Positions 34,799-42,833 of a DNA stretch of 64,000 bases are shown piece after piece. The notes beneath the pieces were generated by a model that was given only the letters and a program-made list of their open reading frames with translations, was not told the origin of the DNA and made no database searches. Source of the stretch: Neorhizobium sp. NCHU2750 (GTDB lineage: Bacteria; Pseudomonadota; Alphaproteobacteria; Rhizobiales; Rhizobiaceae); assembly GCF_003597675.1 (NCBI RefSeq), contig NZ_CP030832.1, positions 1-64,000 of the forward strand, read 5' to 3'. Position 1 is the stretch's first letter, and each line of letters begins with the position of its first letter. The position numbers and the translations under genes are program-made.

Positions 34799-35113
34799 TC
34801 AGGTCGCGGGTCCGACCGTTTTGCGGGACGCGAAGATCTGTGTAAGTGAGGCCAGGATCGTCGCCACGCTCTCGTTCTGCGATGAATAGTAAACGGTCTG
34901 GGCCTCCCGGCGGGCACTGACAACCTTCAGATCTCGCATCTTTTTTAGATGCTGAGACAGTGACGACTGGCTCATGTTGAGCTTCCGGGCAAGGGAATTC
35001 ACGTCCCACTCTCGCTGGCCGGTGAGCTCGAAGATCTCGAGGCGCTTGGGATTTGAAAGAACGGACAGAAGTTCAGATGCACGTTCGACATCGAACGAGT
35101 GATCGCCGCTCAT
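34799..35113 (-). CDS. ArsR-family regulator, NolR-like
   Basis: 104 residues. The DNA-binding helix KLNMSQSSLSQHLKKMRDLK is nearly identical to that of NolR and of the regulator at 9065-9376 (NLSQSSLSQHLKKLRDAK). The wing VSARREAQTVYYSS is also shared. There are no metal-binding cysteines. Divergent or upstream DNA holds a candidate operator at 35195-35215, 82 bases before the start. Probably a repressor of this gene and neighbours. Confidence 0.87.
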   Translation of the reverse strand: MSGDHSFDVERASELLSVLSNPKRLEIFELTGQREWDVNSLARKLNMSQSSLSQHLKKMRDLKVVSARREAQTVYYSSQNESVATILASLTQIFASRKTVGPAT

Positions 35114-35194
35114 GATTGCTGCTCCTGACGGACCTTGGCAAGCTGGCGAATGGGCTCGGCCTCTTTTCCGCGGCTATACATATGACCAGCTGCT

Positions 35195-35215
35195 ACATTA
35201 TGTAAATGATAATGT
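35195..35215. promoter_or_regulatory. Candidate operator, 7-bp inverted repeat
   Basis: ACATTAT and ATAATGT form a perfect inverted repeat separated by 7 bases, between the NolR-like gene and the convergent-facing gene at 35242. It is well suited for a dimeric ArsR-family regulator, but it does not match the published NolR half-site exactly. Function inferred from place and symmetry. Confidence 0.5.
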
Positions 35216-35241
35216 GTCAGACATGGTGAATGACCGTCGAT

Positions 35242-35460
35242 CTAACGGCTGCAATAGATCCGGTGCATCGTCTCTGCGGCTGCTTTTTCGACCGGGATCT
35301 CGAAAAAAATGTCCGAGTTGCTTGTCAACGCCTGAAACGTTTGCTCGATCAAGTCGTCTCTCTCCGGCCCTGCGAGATGGTAGCGCGCCGCGTAGCGGCC
35401 CAGCAACGTTCTCAGTATGCGCATGTCGCTCGTGGATAGACCACGGCTTCCTCTGTTCAT
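35242..35460 (-). CDS. Small sigma-region-2-like protein
   Basis: 72 residues, MNRGSRGLSTSDMRILRTLL with GRYAARYHLAGPERDDLIEQ and TFQALTSN. The block resembles region 2.1-2.2 of ECF sigma factors and closely parallels the protein at 7961-8251 (LLTRWAARY). No region 4 is present, so it is not a complete sigma factor. GGGAGG is 5 bases before the ATG, and the start is therefore firm. Possibly a regulator or decoy; function unknown. Confidence 0.7.
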   Translation of the reverse strand: MNRGSRGLSTSDMRILRTLLGRYAARYHLAGPERDDLIEQTFQALTSNSDIFFEIPVEKAAAETMHRIYCSR

Positions 35461-35691
35461 GTTTTCCTCCCTGATATTACCGGTCCCGGAGGTCGCCCAT
35501 ATCAGCGCCTTCGATTATTCCGATGAGGCCCGAGATAATTTCGACAGCGCCTGAGATCAAGGAGCCTGCGCAATAGCGGCATGCCATTCGGCGCGAATGC
35601 TAGCCGTCATCGCATATGTGCACGTGGGGGTCCTCAAGATCTGGAGGGGCCACATCACCAAGTGAAAACTGCCGGAATGGATGCGGTCAGG

Positions 35692-35946
35692 TCAGTCGGC
35701 ATCCCGCGTAGTGGCTTCGGAGGAGGCGGAACCCAAAGCACCAGCGGCAGATTTTGATCGCGGGGTTCGACGGGCCACGAGATCATTGTATCGAGACCTG
35801 AGGTCGGACATCTCATACTCGCCGCTGATCCACAGCTCGACCCAAGCCAGGAACTCTGCGTCATCGTCGATAGGCGTGCCCCGCGACATCGCCTTGCTGC
35901 GAACCTGATCAAAAATCACTCGCCGTCTGTCGCTGTCGATCGCCAA
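35692..35946 (-). CDS. Hypothetical small protein
   Basis: 84 residues from a TTG start preceded by GAGGAA. MAIDSDRRRVIFDQVRSKAM then RGTPIDDDAEFLAWVELWIS and EYEMSDLRSRYNDLVARR. Helical, acidic middle, Ser/Ala-rich tail. No family known to me, but it has the look of small rhizobial plasmid proteins. Immediately downstream of the frameshifted gene at 35974. Confidence 0.62.
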   Translation of the reverse strand: MAIDSDRRRVIFDQVRSKAMSRGTPIDDDAEFLAWVELWISGEYEMSDLRSRYNDLVARRTPRSKSAAGALGSASSEATTRDAD

Positions 35947-35973
35947 TCCAAGTTCCTCGATAAGTCGGGGGCG

Positions 35974-36202
35974 CTAAAGGAAAACTGCGATACCCTCCGT
36001 ATTGACGACATAGATGAACTCCTCCCATGCCTCGTGCAAAGGGTTCATTCCAGTCGGTGAGCTGGTCTTCTAGGCTTGTCACTTCCATCCGCCAATCATC
36101 TCCGCCTGAAGGGCGGAAGATTTCCACAAAGACCGTGATCCCATTGTCGGTGTACCGGCCAGAGAGTTCGGAGCGTTCGGATAGCTGCTGATGCGGGTTC
36201 AT
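35974..36202 (-). pseudogene. Small hypothetical gene with a frameshift
   Basis: From the ATG at 36202 the frame MNPHQQLSERSELSGRYTDN to TSLEDQLTDWNEP reads well. Near 36043 the good reading moves to the +1 frame, giving LHEAWEEFIYVVNTEGIAVF and a stop at 35974-35976. Removing one base in GAACCC would restore an about 75-residue protein. The uncorrected frame runs on to overlap the next gene, which is unusual. Function unknown. It could be a real mutation or a sequencing error. Confidence 0.6.
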
Positions 36203-36422
36203 TGTATCACTGAGAATGTTTGTCCGTAGGCAATGATATCCCTGCCTTTTTCGGTTGCAAGGTGATTCAAGCTGAAGCTGGCAGATCGCGGTAGTAAGGT
36301 CGGGCATATGCGAAGATGGACATTTGGCCTCTGGCGCTTTAGAGTCATTCTATCGTTCGCAGACTGATAGGGCGCGGACGGCTGGGAGATGTTCCGCTCT
36401 TGCCCTAAGCAGGAGCGAATCC

Positions 36423-38168
36423 GTGTCTATTTCCATTGAAATCACTCCTGTCGAAATCGAAACTTTGAAAATCGCGACACCGCTATCGACGCTGAACAAG
36501 GCGATTGCGGCTATGGGACGTGCCGAGAGCTTCGAAGATGTGGTGGAAACGCTGCGCGCGACCGCGCGATCGCTGATCGGGTGCGACGGCATTGCCATCG
36601 TCCGCCGCGACGGCGATGTCTGCCATTACATCGAAGAAGATGCGACTGGGCCGCTGTGGAAGGGCTATAAGTTTTCCGCTTCTGCCTGCATCAGCGGCTG
36701 GGCGATGATCCATCGGCAAACGGTCGTCGTTCCTGACGTGACAAAGGACGATCGAATTCCCTACGAGCTCTATGCCGGCACCTTCGTCAAGTCCGTCGCG
36801 ATGGCGCCAGTGCGTGTCGAAAATCCGATCGGCGCTATTGGGGCCTATTGGTCAAGGCCGTATTCCCCGGCCGACTGGGAAGTCGATGTGCTGGAGACGC
36901 TTGCGGGCGCGGCTGCCATCGCAATCGAAAAGACACAGGCAGTCCAGACCGTCGCCAGCTCCAGCAAGCCGTCTGTCGTGGATGGTGCGGAAAGCACGGA
37001 AGACTTTTCCAACGATATAGCACGCGTCGCTGGTATCGCCGCGGTCCCGACGATTCTCGATGTCGTTCTTCGCATGACGGGAATGGGCTTTGCTGCCGTC
37101 GCCCGCGTCACCGACGATCGTTGGATCACCTGCCAGTCGCTTGACCATGTCGGCTTTGGCTTGAAGCCCGGCGATGAGCTGCCGGTCCAAAGCACGCTCT
37201 GCGATGAAATCCGCGGGCATCGCCAGCCGATCGTTTTCGATGATGCTGCCGAAGAGCCGCTCTATCGCGACCACCATACGCCACGGATCTATGGCCTTCG
37301 CAGCTACATCTCTGTGCCGATCATTCTGGCCAATGGCCAGTTTTTTGGCACGCTCTGCGCCATCGATCCCAGCCCGGCAAAGGTCAACAACCCGCAGGTC
37401 ATCGGCACCTTCAAGCTGTTTGCCGAACTGATCGGCCATCACCTCTATTCAGATGAGCGCCTCAAGGCGACGGAAGATATGCTCGAACGCGAGAAGGGCC
37501 TGTCGGAGCTGCGCGAGCAGTTCATCGCCGTTCTCGGGCATGATATGCGCAATCCGATCGCAGCGATCGATGCCGGCACCTCACGCCTCTTGAAGGAGGG
37601 TTGGACGGCTCGCAGCCCTCTCGTCCTGAAATTGATGAAGGCCAGCATTTCGCGGATGATCGGGCTTGTCGACAATGTCATGGATCTGGCAAGAGCCCGG
37701 ATGGGAGGGGGCATTACCCTCGACCTGGCAGAGGACGATCTTGGCCTCACCCTACGGCATGTCGTCGAAGAGCTGCAGCTGTCTCATCCGGATCGAGAGA
37801 TCGACGTTTCGCTCGATCTCCCGGCGGCACTTGCCATCGACCGGCTGCGGCTTGCCCAGCTGTTTTCCAATCTGGTGTCGAATGCCATCACCCATGGTGT
37901 TGAGACCGAGCCCGTCAGGATTGTTGCTGGCGTGAATGGCGGGATGTTGGAAGTGTCGGTTGCCAACGGCGGGCAGCCGATTTCGGAAGAAACGGTTGCC
38001 AAGCTATTCCAGCCGTTTCGGCGCGGCGATCTGAGGCCGAGCATGCAAGGGCTCGGTCTAGGTCTGTTTATCGCCTCGGAGATCGCTGCGGCTCATGGCG
38101 GAACGATCGAGGTGAACTCGGATGAGATCGAGACACGCTTCACCTTCCGCATGACTCTGGTCGGTTGA
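36423..38168 (+). CDS. GAF-GAF sensor histidine kinase
   Basis: 581 residues, cytosolic, without membrane helices. First GAF domain about 20-170 (GCDGIAIVRRDGDVCHYIEE, FVKSVAMAPVRVENPIGAIG), second about 215-355 (GFAAVARVTDDRWITCQSLD, SYISVPIILANGQFFGTLCA). HisKA with the phosphoryl-accepting His in VLGHDMRNPIAAID (about 375), then an HATPase domain with LFSNLVSNAITHG (N box) and GLGLGLFIASEIAAAHGG. No receiver domain. I prefer the GTG at 36423, preceded by AGGAG 7 bases away, over a TTG at 36324. Ligand unknown. Confidence 0.9.
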   Translation: MSISIEITPVEIETLKIATPLSTLNKAIAAMGRAESFEDVVETLRATARSLIGCDGIAIVRRDGDVCHYIEEDATGPLWKGYKFSASACISGWAMIHRQTVVVPDVTKDDRIPYELYAGTFVKSVAMAPVRVENPIGAIGAYWSRPYSPADWEVDVLETLAGAAAIAIEKTQAVQTVASSSKPSVVDGAESTEDFSNDIARVAGIAAVPTILDVVLRMTGMGFAAVARVTDDRWITCQSLDHVGFGLKPGDELPVQSTLCDEIRGHRQPIVFDDAAEEPLYRDHHTPRIYGLRSYISVPIILANGQFFGTLCAIDPSPAKVNNPQVIGTFKLFAELIGHHLYSDERLKATEDMLEREKGLSELREQFIAVLGHDMRNPIAAIDAGTSRLLKEGWTARSPLVLKLMKASISRMIGLVDNVMDLARARMGGGITLDLAEDDLGLTLRHVVEELQLSHPDREIDVSLDLPAALAIDRLRLAQLFSNLVSNAITHGVETEPVRIVAGVNGGMLEVSVANGGQPISEETVAKLFQPFRRGDLRPSMQGLGLGLFIASEIAAAHGGTIEVNSDEIETRFTFRMTLVG

Positions 38169-38321
38169 GGCTGTAGATGACTGCGGTACGGTTCGCGTCA
38201 GGTGAATTCAGGGGCTTTATCGGCTGACTTCTTGCGAACACATTGGTCTCGGAGAAGATTTCATCGGTATTGTTGATGAACGCTGAACAAATTCGGCGCT
38301 CACAATGCTTCGTTGCCATCT

Positions 38322-38402
38322 GGTTTTGACCACGGATGTGCTGGCTCTGATAAAGACGCGACGATGAGGAAGGTCGGTGCGATTTCGCCCGGCCTTTTTG
38401 TT
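38322..38402 (+). ncRNA. Candidate small RNA with terminator
   Basis: GACCACGGATGTGCTGGC (from 38328) is followed, about 50 bases later, by an intrinsic terminator (GGTCGG with CCGGCC, then TTTTTG, about 38372-38400). TTGACC at 38326 and GATAAA at 38349, spaced by 17, could be its promoter, or it may be the 3' end of a longer transcript. The same block and spacing recur after cspA at 48366-48442. No coding frame explains it. Existence of a stable RNA is a prediction. Confidence 0.4.
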
Positions 38403-38768
38403 GTGGCGACAGCTACGCACTTCGACACGCCATGTGGTGATATATATTATTTAGCGGTGGATCGAAACCGCAGGTCACCGGTTCGTATCTGTTCAAGACC
38501 GTAACGCGGACCGAGAACTATTTTTTGCTCCCCAACAGAGCATTTGAACGCAAGTAATCGACGCCGGGACCAAAGGTCGTCGGGGAGACGGTTGAGTGGC
38601 AGGGTGTTTCAACGTGGCCCCGCAGTTACCTCTGGAAATAAATCCGCTTAGCGGCTAGATATAATGTAACCAAACCGTTGGTTTACTATACCGAATAACG
38701 TTCTGCCCCATGCTCCAGCGACGTCCGGAAGCGCGTTTCAGAATGGCAGACCTGGAGAACTCCCCATA
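38403..38768. other. Gap upstream of hybrid kinase
   Basis: 365 bases with no gene I can support. It carries one copy of a dispersed motif (GGTTCGTATC with CAAGACC, 38480-38500) and presumably the promoter of the kinase gene at 38769. Confidence 0.5.
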
Positions 38769-41700
38769 ATGCCTGATCTGGCGTCCTGCCCGGAATCAAA
38801 AACTCGCGAACCGCATTGGGATGAGGCGGACCGGTTGGCCGCGATTGAGCGCTACGCCATACTCGACAGCGGCCGAGAAGAAGCCTTCGATGACGTGGCC
38901 GAGTTGGCTGCGGACATCCTTGAAGCACCCATTGCCGTGGTCAATTTCATCGCCGCCGATCGCCAATGGTTCAAGGCGGAGGTTGGCATCGGCACGGACA
39001 GCCTCCCGCTCGACGTATCCATCTGTCGGCACGCAATCATGCAGCCGGGCGTTCTTGTGGTGCCGGATCTCACCCAGGATGATCGCTTCAGAGGAAATCC
39101 GCTGATCCATGTCGCCGAAGGCCTGCGCTTTTACGCAGGGGCCGTTCTGGAGACGCCTGACGGCATACCGCTCGGTACGGTTTGCGTCCTGGATCGAAAG
39201 AGCAGGCCGCAGGGTATAACCGAGCGGCAGAAGCGAGCGCTTGAGGTGCTTGCCAAACAAACCATGGCGCGGCTCGAACTAAGGCGATCGGAATGCGCCG
39301 CGCGGGCCGAGCGAGCGCGGGCCGAGAAGCATGCACGTCGACTTTCTCTTGTTGCTAAGGCTTCAACGATCCTACTCGGGGCGGATGAGCAGGTTGAGGC
39401 TGTGCGAGCCTTATTCTCGCTTGTTGCAGACGAGTTTGGTCTCGACGTAGCGTTTCACTACCAATGCGGCGACGGTGCGCTCAAACTGGTCACAGCAGTG
39501 GGGCTGACGCCGGAGCAGGAGCAAGCCGCGGCCCGGATTGAATTTGGCCAAACTGTTTGCGGGATCGTCGCGGCAAGTCGGGCAGCGATGCACGTCACAG
39601 AAATCCAGACATCCCATGTGGCGCATGCAGTATTCCTTCGGCGGTTGGGCCTCGATACCTATTTTAGCGCGCCGCTGATTGCCGGGGGCGACTTGCTTGG
39701 CACTGTCTCGTTCGGTCGGCTCGGTAAAGCTTTTTCGGCAGGAGAACTCGACGCGCTGAGCGCGATCGCCTCTCAACTCGCAATTGCGATCGAGCGCGGA
39801 CATGCGGACGAAGCCCTGCGCGAGAGTGAAGCGCGGCAGGCATTCCTGTTGTCTCTTTCAGACGACATGCGGCTGCTCAAGACGCCGAAGGAAATCGCCG
39901 CGGTCGCGGCTGAGCGACTCGGTGAGCGGTTCAACCTCAGCCGAGTGTTCTACGCGGAGTATTTCGGCAGCCTCATGAGGATTGAGCGCGACTATACGCG
40001 CGGTGTCGATTCGATCGTAGGTGAACACGATCTTGCGGCGTTTGGACCGGAGCTGCTGCGCGCCTATCATGAGTGTCCGGTCGTCAAGGTCGACGATGTT
40101 CAGACAGACACGAGATTCAATAAAGACGCTCGGGCCGGGCTCCAAGCAAGGCAAGTCGGCGCCTACCTTGATGTCGTCCTGTTCGAGGATGAGCATTGGG
40201 TCAGCTTATTGGCCTTGCAGAGCGCCTTTCCTCATGCATGGACGACGTCAGAGGAGGGCCTGTTTCGCGAGGTCGCAGAGCGCGTCAGAGCAGCAACCGA
40301 GCGCGCTCGCGCTGAGGAAAGCGTTCGTGAGCTTAACGACACGTTGGAGCGGCGGGTGGCCGAAACCAGCGCAGAGCGCGACCAGATTTGGCGCCATAGC
40401 CTAGACTTGCTCTCGGTGATTGATCTGGCACGTGGAACATTCGACACGGTCAATCCCGCCTGGACGGCAGCGCTCGGTTGGACGGCGGACGAGGTCCTGG
40501 GTCGGCCATTTGCGCAATTTGCTCATCCCGACGATGCAGAGGCAAGCGCACACGTCTTTGAGCTTGTGCGGAACGGCATATCGGTCACGCGCTTTGAAAA
40601 CCGCTACCGGACCCGGGATGGCGGATGGCGCTGGCTATCGTGGGTCGCTGTACCGGAAAGCGGCAAGCTTTATTCTATAACGCGCGACGTTACCGACGAG
40701 AAAGCACGCCAAGCCGAGCTGGAGGCCGCACAAGACGCGCTCCGGCAATCGCAGAAAATGGAGGCGATGGGGTTGCTGACTGGCGGCGTCGCGCACGACT
40801 TCAACAATCTGCTTACGCCTATAGTCGGCACCCTTGATCTGCTCCAGCGCAGGGGGGTGGGGAGTGAGCGAGAGCAGCGTTTGATAGCAGGGGCAGTGCA
40901 GTCCGCCGAACGCGCGAAGACTTTGGTTCAGCGGCTGCTCGCTTTCGCCCGCCGTCAGCCGCTTCAGTCGGTGCCAGTCGATGTCGCTCAGCTCGTCGCG
41001 GGAATGGGTGAACTCATCGGAAGCACTACGGGTCCGCAGATTAGGGTTGTGGTCGAAGTGCCGGAGGATCTTCCACCAGCAAAAGCTGATCCGAACCAAC
41101 TCGAGATGGCGCTCTTGAATCTTGCGGTAAATGCACGCGACGCAATGGCGAAGTGCGGCGGTACGCTTCGAATTTCCACCACAATGCAAAATGTGTCGTC
41201 TGGTCATCGAACGAACCTCCCTGCCGGAAAGTATGTCTGCTTGTCGGTCGCAGATACTGGAGAAGGCATGGACGAGGCGACGCTTGCTCGCGCAATTGAG
41301 CCGTTCTTCTCGACCAAGGGCGTGGGGAAGGGTACGGGCCTTGGTCTCTCGATGGTGCATGGACTTGCATCCCAGCTTGGTGGCGCACTCACCATCCAGA
41401 GTCGCCTCGGACTGGGAACCAATGTTGAACTGTGGTTGCCACTGAGCGCTGCTACCGCGGAAACCGCCGACACGGTTGCCGATTTGCTAGAGGTGCCACA
41501 CACTTGCGGGACCGCACTCCTTGTCGACGACGAGGACCTGGTTCGGATGAGCACGGCAGATATGCTGGGTGATTTGGGCTACGAAGTCATCGAGGTTGCT
41601 TCCGCCGAGGAGGCTCTTCGTCTGATCAAGTCCGGGGAGCGCTTCGATCTTCTCGTAACCGACCATCTGATGCCTGGCATCAGCGGGACCGATCTGGCTC

Positions 41701-41855
41701 GGGAAGTTCGGAGTGCAAAGCCTGACGTACCCGTTCTACTGGTTTCTGGCTATGCCGAGAGTGAGGGCGTCGATCCAGACATTCCTCGTTTGACCAAACC
41801 TTTCCGCATAGACGAACTGGCTGCGAGTCTCGCGCAACTGGCGACCACGATCTAG
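38769..41855 (+). CDS. Hybrid histidine kinase with GAF, PAS and receiver domains
   Basis: 1028 residues, soluble. GAF domains at about 25-175 (APIAVVNFIAADRQWFKAEV), 195-345 and 365-520; a PAS domain at about 545-660 (LDLLSVIDLARGTFDTVNPA with WRWLSWVAVPESGKLY). HisKA-type dimerisation domain with GGVAHDFNNLLTPIVGTLDL, an HATPase with NLAVNARDAM and GKGTGLGLSMVHG, then a C-terminal receiver at about 910-1028 with the phospho-acceptor Asp in LLVTDHLMPG and LTKPF. Together a multi-input phosphorelay sensor, ligands unknown. Weak GGAG 11 bases before the ATG. Coiled linker about 180-200 and 525-545. Confidence 0.93.
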   Translation: MPDLASCPESKTREPHWDEADRLAAIERYAILDSGREEAFDDVAELAADILEAPIAVVNFIAADRQWFKAEVGIGTDSLPLDVSICRHAIMQPGVLVVPDLTQDDRFRGNPLIHVAEGLRFYAGAVLETPDGIPLGTVCVLDRKSRPQGITERQKRALEVLAKQTMARLELRRSECAARAERARAEKHARRLSLVAKASTILLGADEQVEAVRALFSLVADEFGLDVAFHYQCGDGALKLVTAVGLTPEQEQAAARIEFGQTVCGIVAASRAAMHVTEIQTSHVAHAVFLRRLGLDTYFSAPLIAGGDLLGTVSFGRLGKAFSAGELDALSAIASQLAIAIERGHADEALRESEARQAFLLSLSDDMRLLKTPKEIAAVAAERLGERFNLSRVFYAEYFGSLMRIERDYTRGVDSIVGEHDLAAFGPELLRAYHECPVVKVDDVQTDTRFNKDARAGLQARQVGAYLDVVLFEDEHWVSLLALQSAFPHAWTTSEEGLFREVAERVRAATERARAEESVRELNDTLERRVAETSAERDQIWRHSLDLLSVIDLARGTFDTVNPAWTAALGWTADEVLGRPFAQFAHPDDAEASAHVFELVRNGISVTRFENRYRTRDGGWRWLSWVAVPESGKLYSITRDVTDEKARQAELEAAQDALRQSQKMEAMGLLTGGVAHDFNNLLTPIVGTLDLLQRRGVGSEREQRLIAGAVQSAERAKTLVQRLLAFARRQPLQSVPVDVAQLVAGMGELIGSTTGPQIRVVVEVPEDLPPAKADPNQLEMALLNLAVNARDAMAKCGGTLRISTTMQNVSSGHRTNLPAGKYVCLSVADTGEGMDEATLARAIEPFFSTKGVGKGTGLGLSMVHGLASQLGGALTIQSRLGLGTNVELWLPLSAATAETADTVADLLEVPHTCGTALLVDDEDLVRMSTADMLGDLGYEVIEVASAEEALRLIKSGERFDLLVTDHLMPGISGTDLAREVRSAKPDVPVLLVSGYAESEGVDPDIPRLTKPFRIDELAASLAQLATTI

Positions 41856-42133
41856 CCTCCGTCCGAGAAAGGGCTGTGGCGTCTGAGCTTCTCGACGTCA
41901 CCGCCTTAGAGGTTTTCAGGACAGTCGCTCCGATGTTGGAGCTCAAACGCTGTTCGTATTGAAATTGGTTGACAGCGAGTCACCTGAACGACGGGTTGCT
42001 GGTTCGTATCCGCTCAAGAGCATAAGTTGCGCGTCGTTCTCCATGCCAGCAACCGCTCGCCAAAATTTCGGCTGATGACTTGAAATCTCTTCTCATCCCC
42101 CCACATCGCTCAGCGCTGTGAAGGAATACCGAA

Positions 42134-42397
42134 ATGCCATCATTTTTCGAAACGACGTTCGGTCCGGTCGAACTGGAGATCATCGACACTGCCCTTAACT
42201 CGTGGAGAAGCCGCTGCGGGCTAGCCAAAAACGATCCCGACGGAGTTATCGCAGCCGAAATCTGTCTCAACCTTTTCCGTGAAGGTCATAAAACCCTGCC
42301 CGAGCTAGTTCGCGCCATGGATTGCCACAAGGCATTAGCCGATCTTGCAGCAGCTCACGACCTGGATGAGATGCGCAGGCGTGCGGGTAACAGTTAG
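42134..42397 (+). CDS. Hypothetical small protein
   Basis: 87 residues: LEIIDTALNSWRSRCGLAKN then VIAAEICLNLFREGHKTLPE and LVRAMDCHKALADLA. Helical and cytosolic; similar small proteins sit near HWE kinases and response regulators in rhizobia. No function known. The gene is convergent with the response regulator at 42459. No strong Shine-Dalgarno was seen before the ATG (GGAATACCGAA precedes it). Confidence 0.68.
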   Translation: MPSFFETTFGPVELEIIDTALNSWRSRCGLAKNDPDGVIAAEICLNLFREGHKTLPELVRAMDCHKALADLAAAHDLDEMRRRAGNS

Positions 42398-42458
42398 ACG
42401 CCTGCAGTGAGGCTGGATCATCAGGGATAACTGTAGGAGGTCTTCCGATCAGCACATG

Positions 42459-42833
42459 TCAAGCGACAAACCTGTCGCGTTTCTCTGCGAATGATTTCAG
42501 CCTCGAGACTAATGCCGTGGGGTGGCAGGGTTTCTGGCACACCAGCGAGGCGGGATATTGTTCTTCAAGCTTCTGCGGATTTGCGTGGCCGGAGTGGAAA
42601 ACGAACGGAATCTCGTTTTTCTCAAGACGGTCTGCAACCGGGAACACGTCGCCGTCGGCCAATCTGACATCAAGGATTGCGCAATCTACTGGGTTGTCGT
42701 CGAGAAACTCTAGTGCTTCACGGGCCGTCGCGAACGGCCCTGACACATGCCAGCCCTCATCTTCCAAGGTCATTTGAATATCGAGTGCGACGAACATCTC
42801 GTCTTCAACCAACAGCACCGTTTTAGCAGTCAT
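42459..42833 (-). CDS. Single-domain response regulator
   Basis: 124 residues, only a receiver domain. Acidic pocket in VLLVEDEMFVALD, phospho-acceptor Asp in CAILDVRLADGDVF, conserved Thr/Ser position in FVFHSGHANP and Lys in LVCQKPCHP. No output domain, so it signals by protein contacts. Its ATG overlaps the 3' end of the CheB-CheR-HWE kinase gene by 11 bases, which makes it the probable phosphorylation partner of that kinase. Confidence 0.9.
   Translation of the reverse strand: MTAKTVLLVEDEMFVALDIQMTLEDEGWHVSGPFATAREALEFLDDNPVDCAILDVRLADGDVFPVADRLEKNEIPFVFHSGHANPQKLEEQYPASLVCQKPCHPTALVSRLKSFAEKRDRFVA

Noticed and set aside
40635..41360. 241-residue minus-strand frame in the hybrid kinase gene
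   Set aside because: Antisense of the HisKA/HATPase region of a certain gene.
41991..42026. tRNA-like T-arm sequence
   Set aside because: No acceptor stem, anticodon arm or paired T-stem; treated as a dispersed motif instead.
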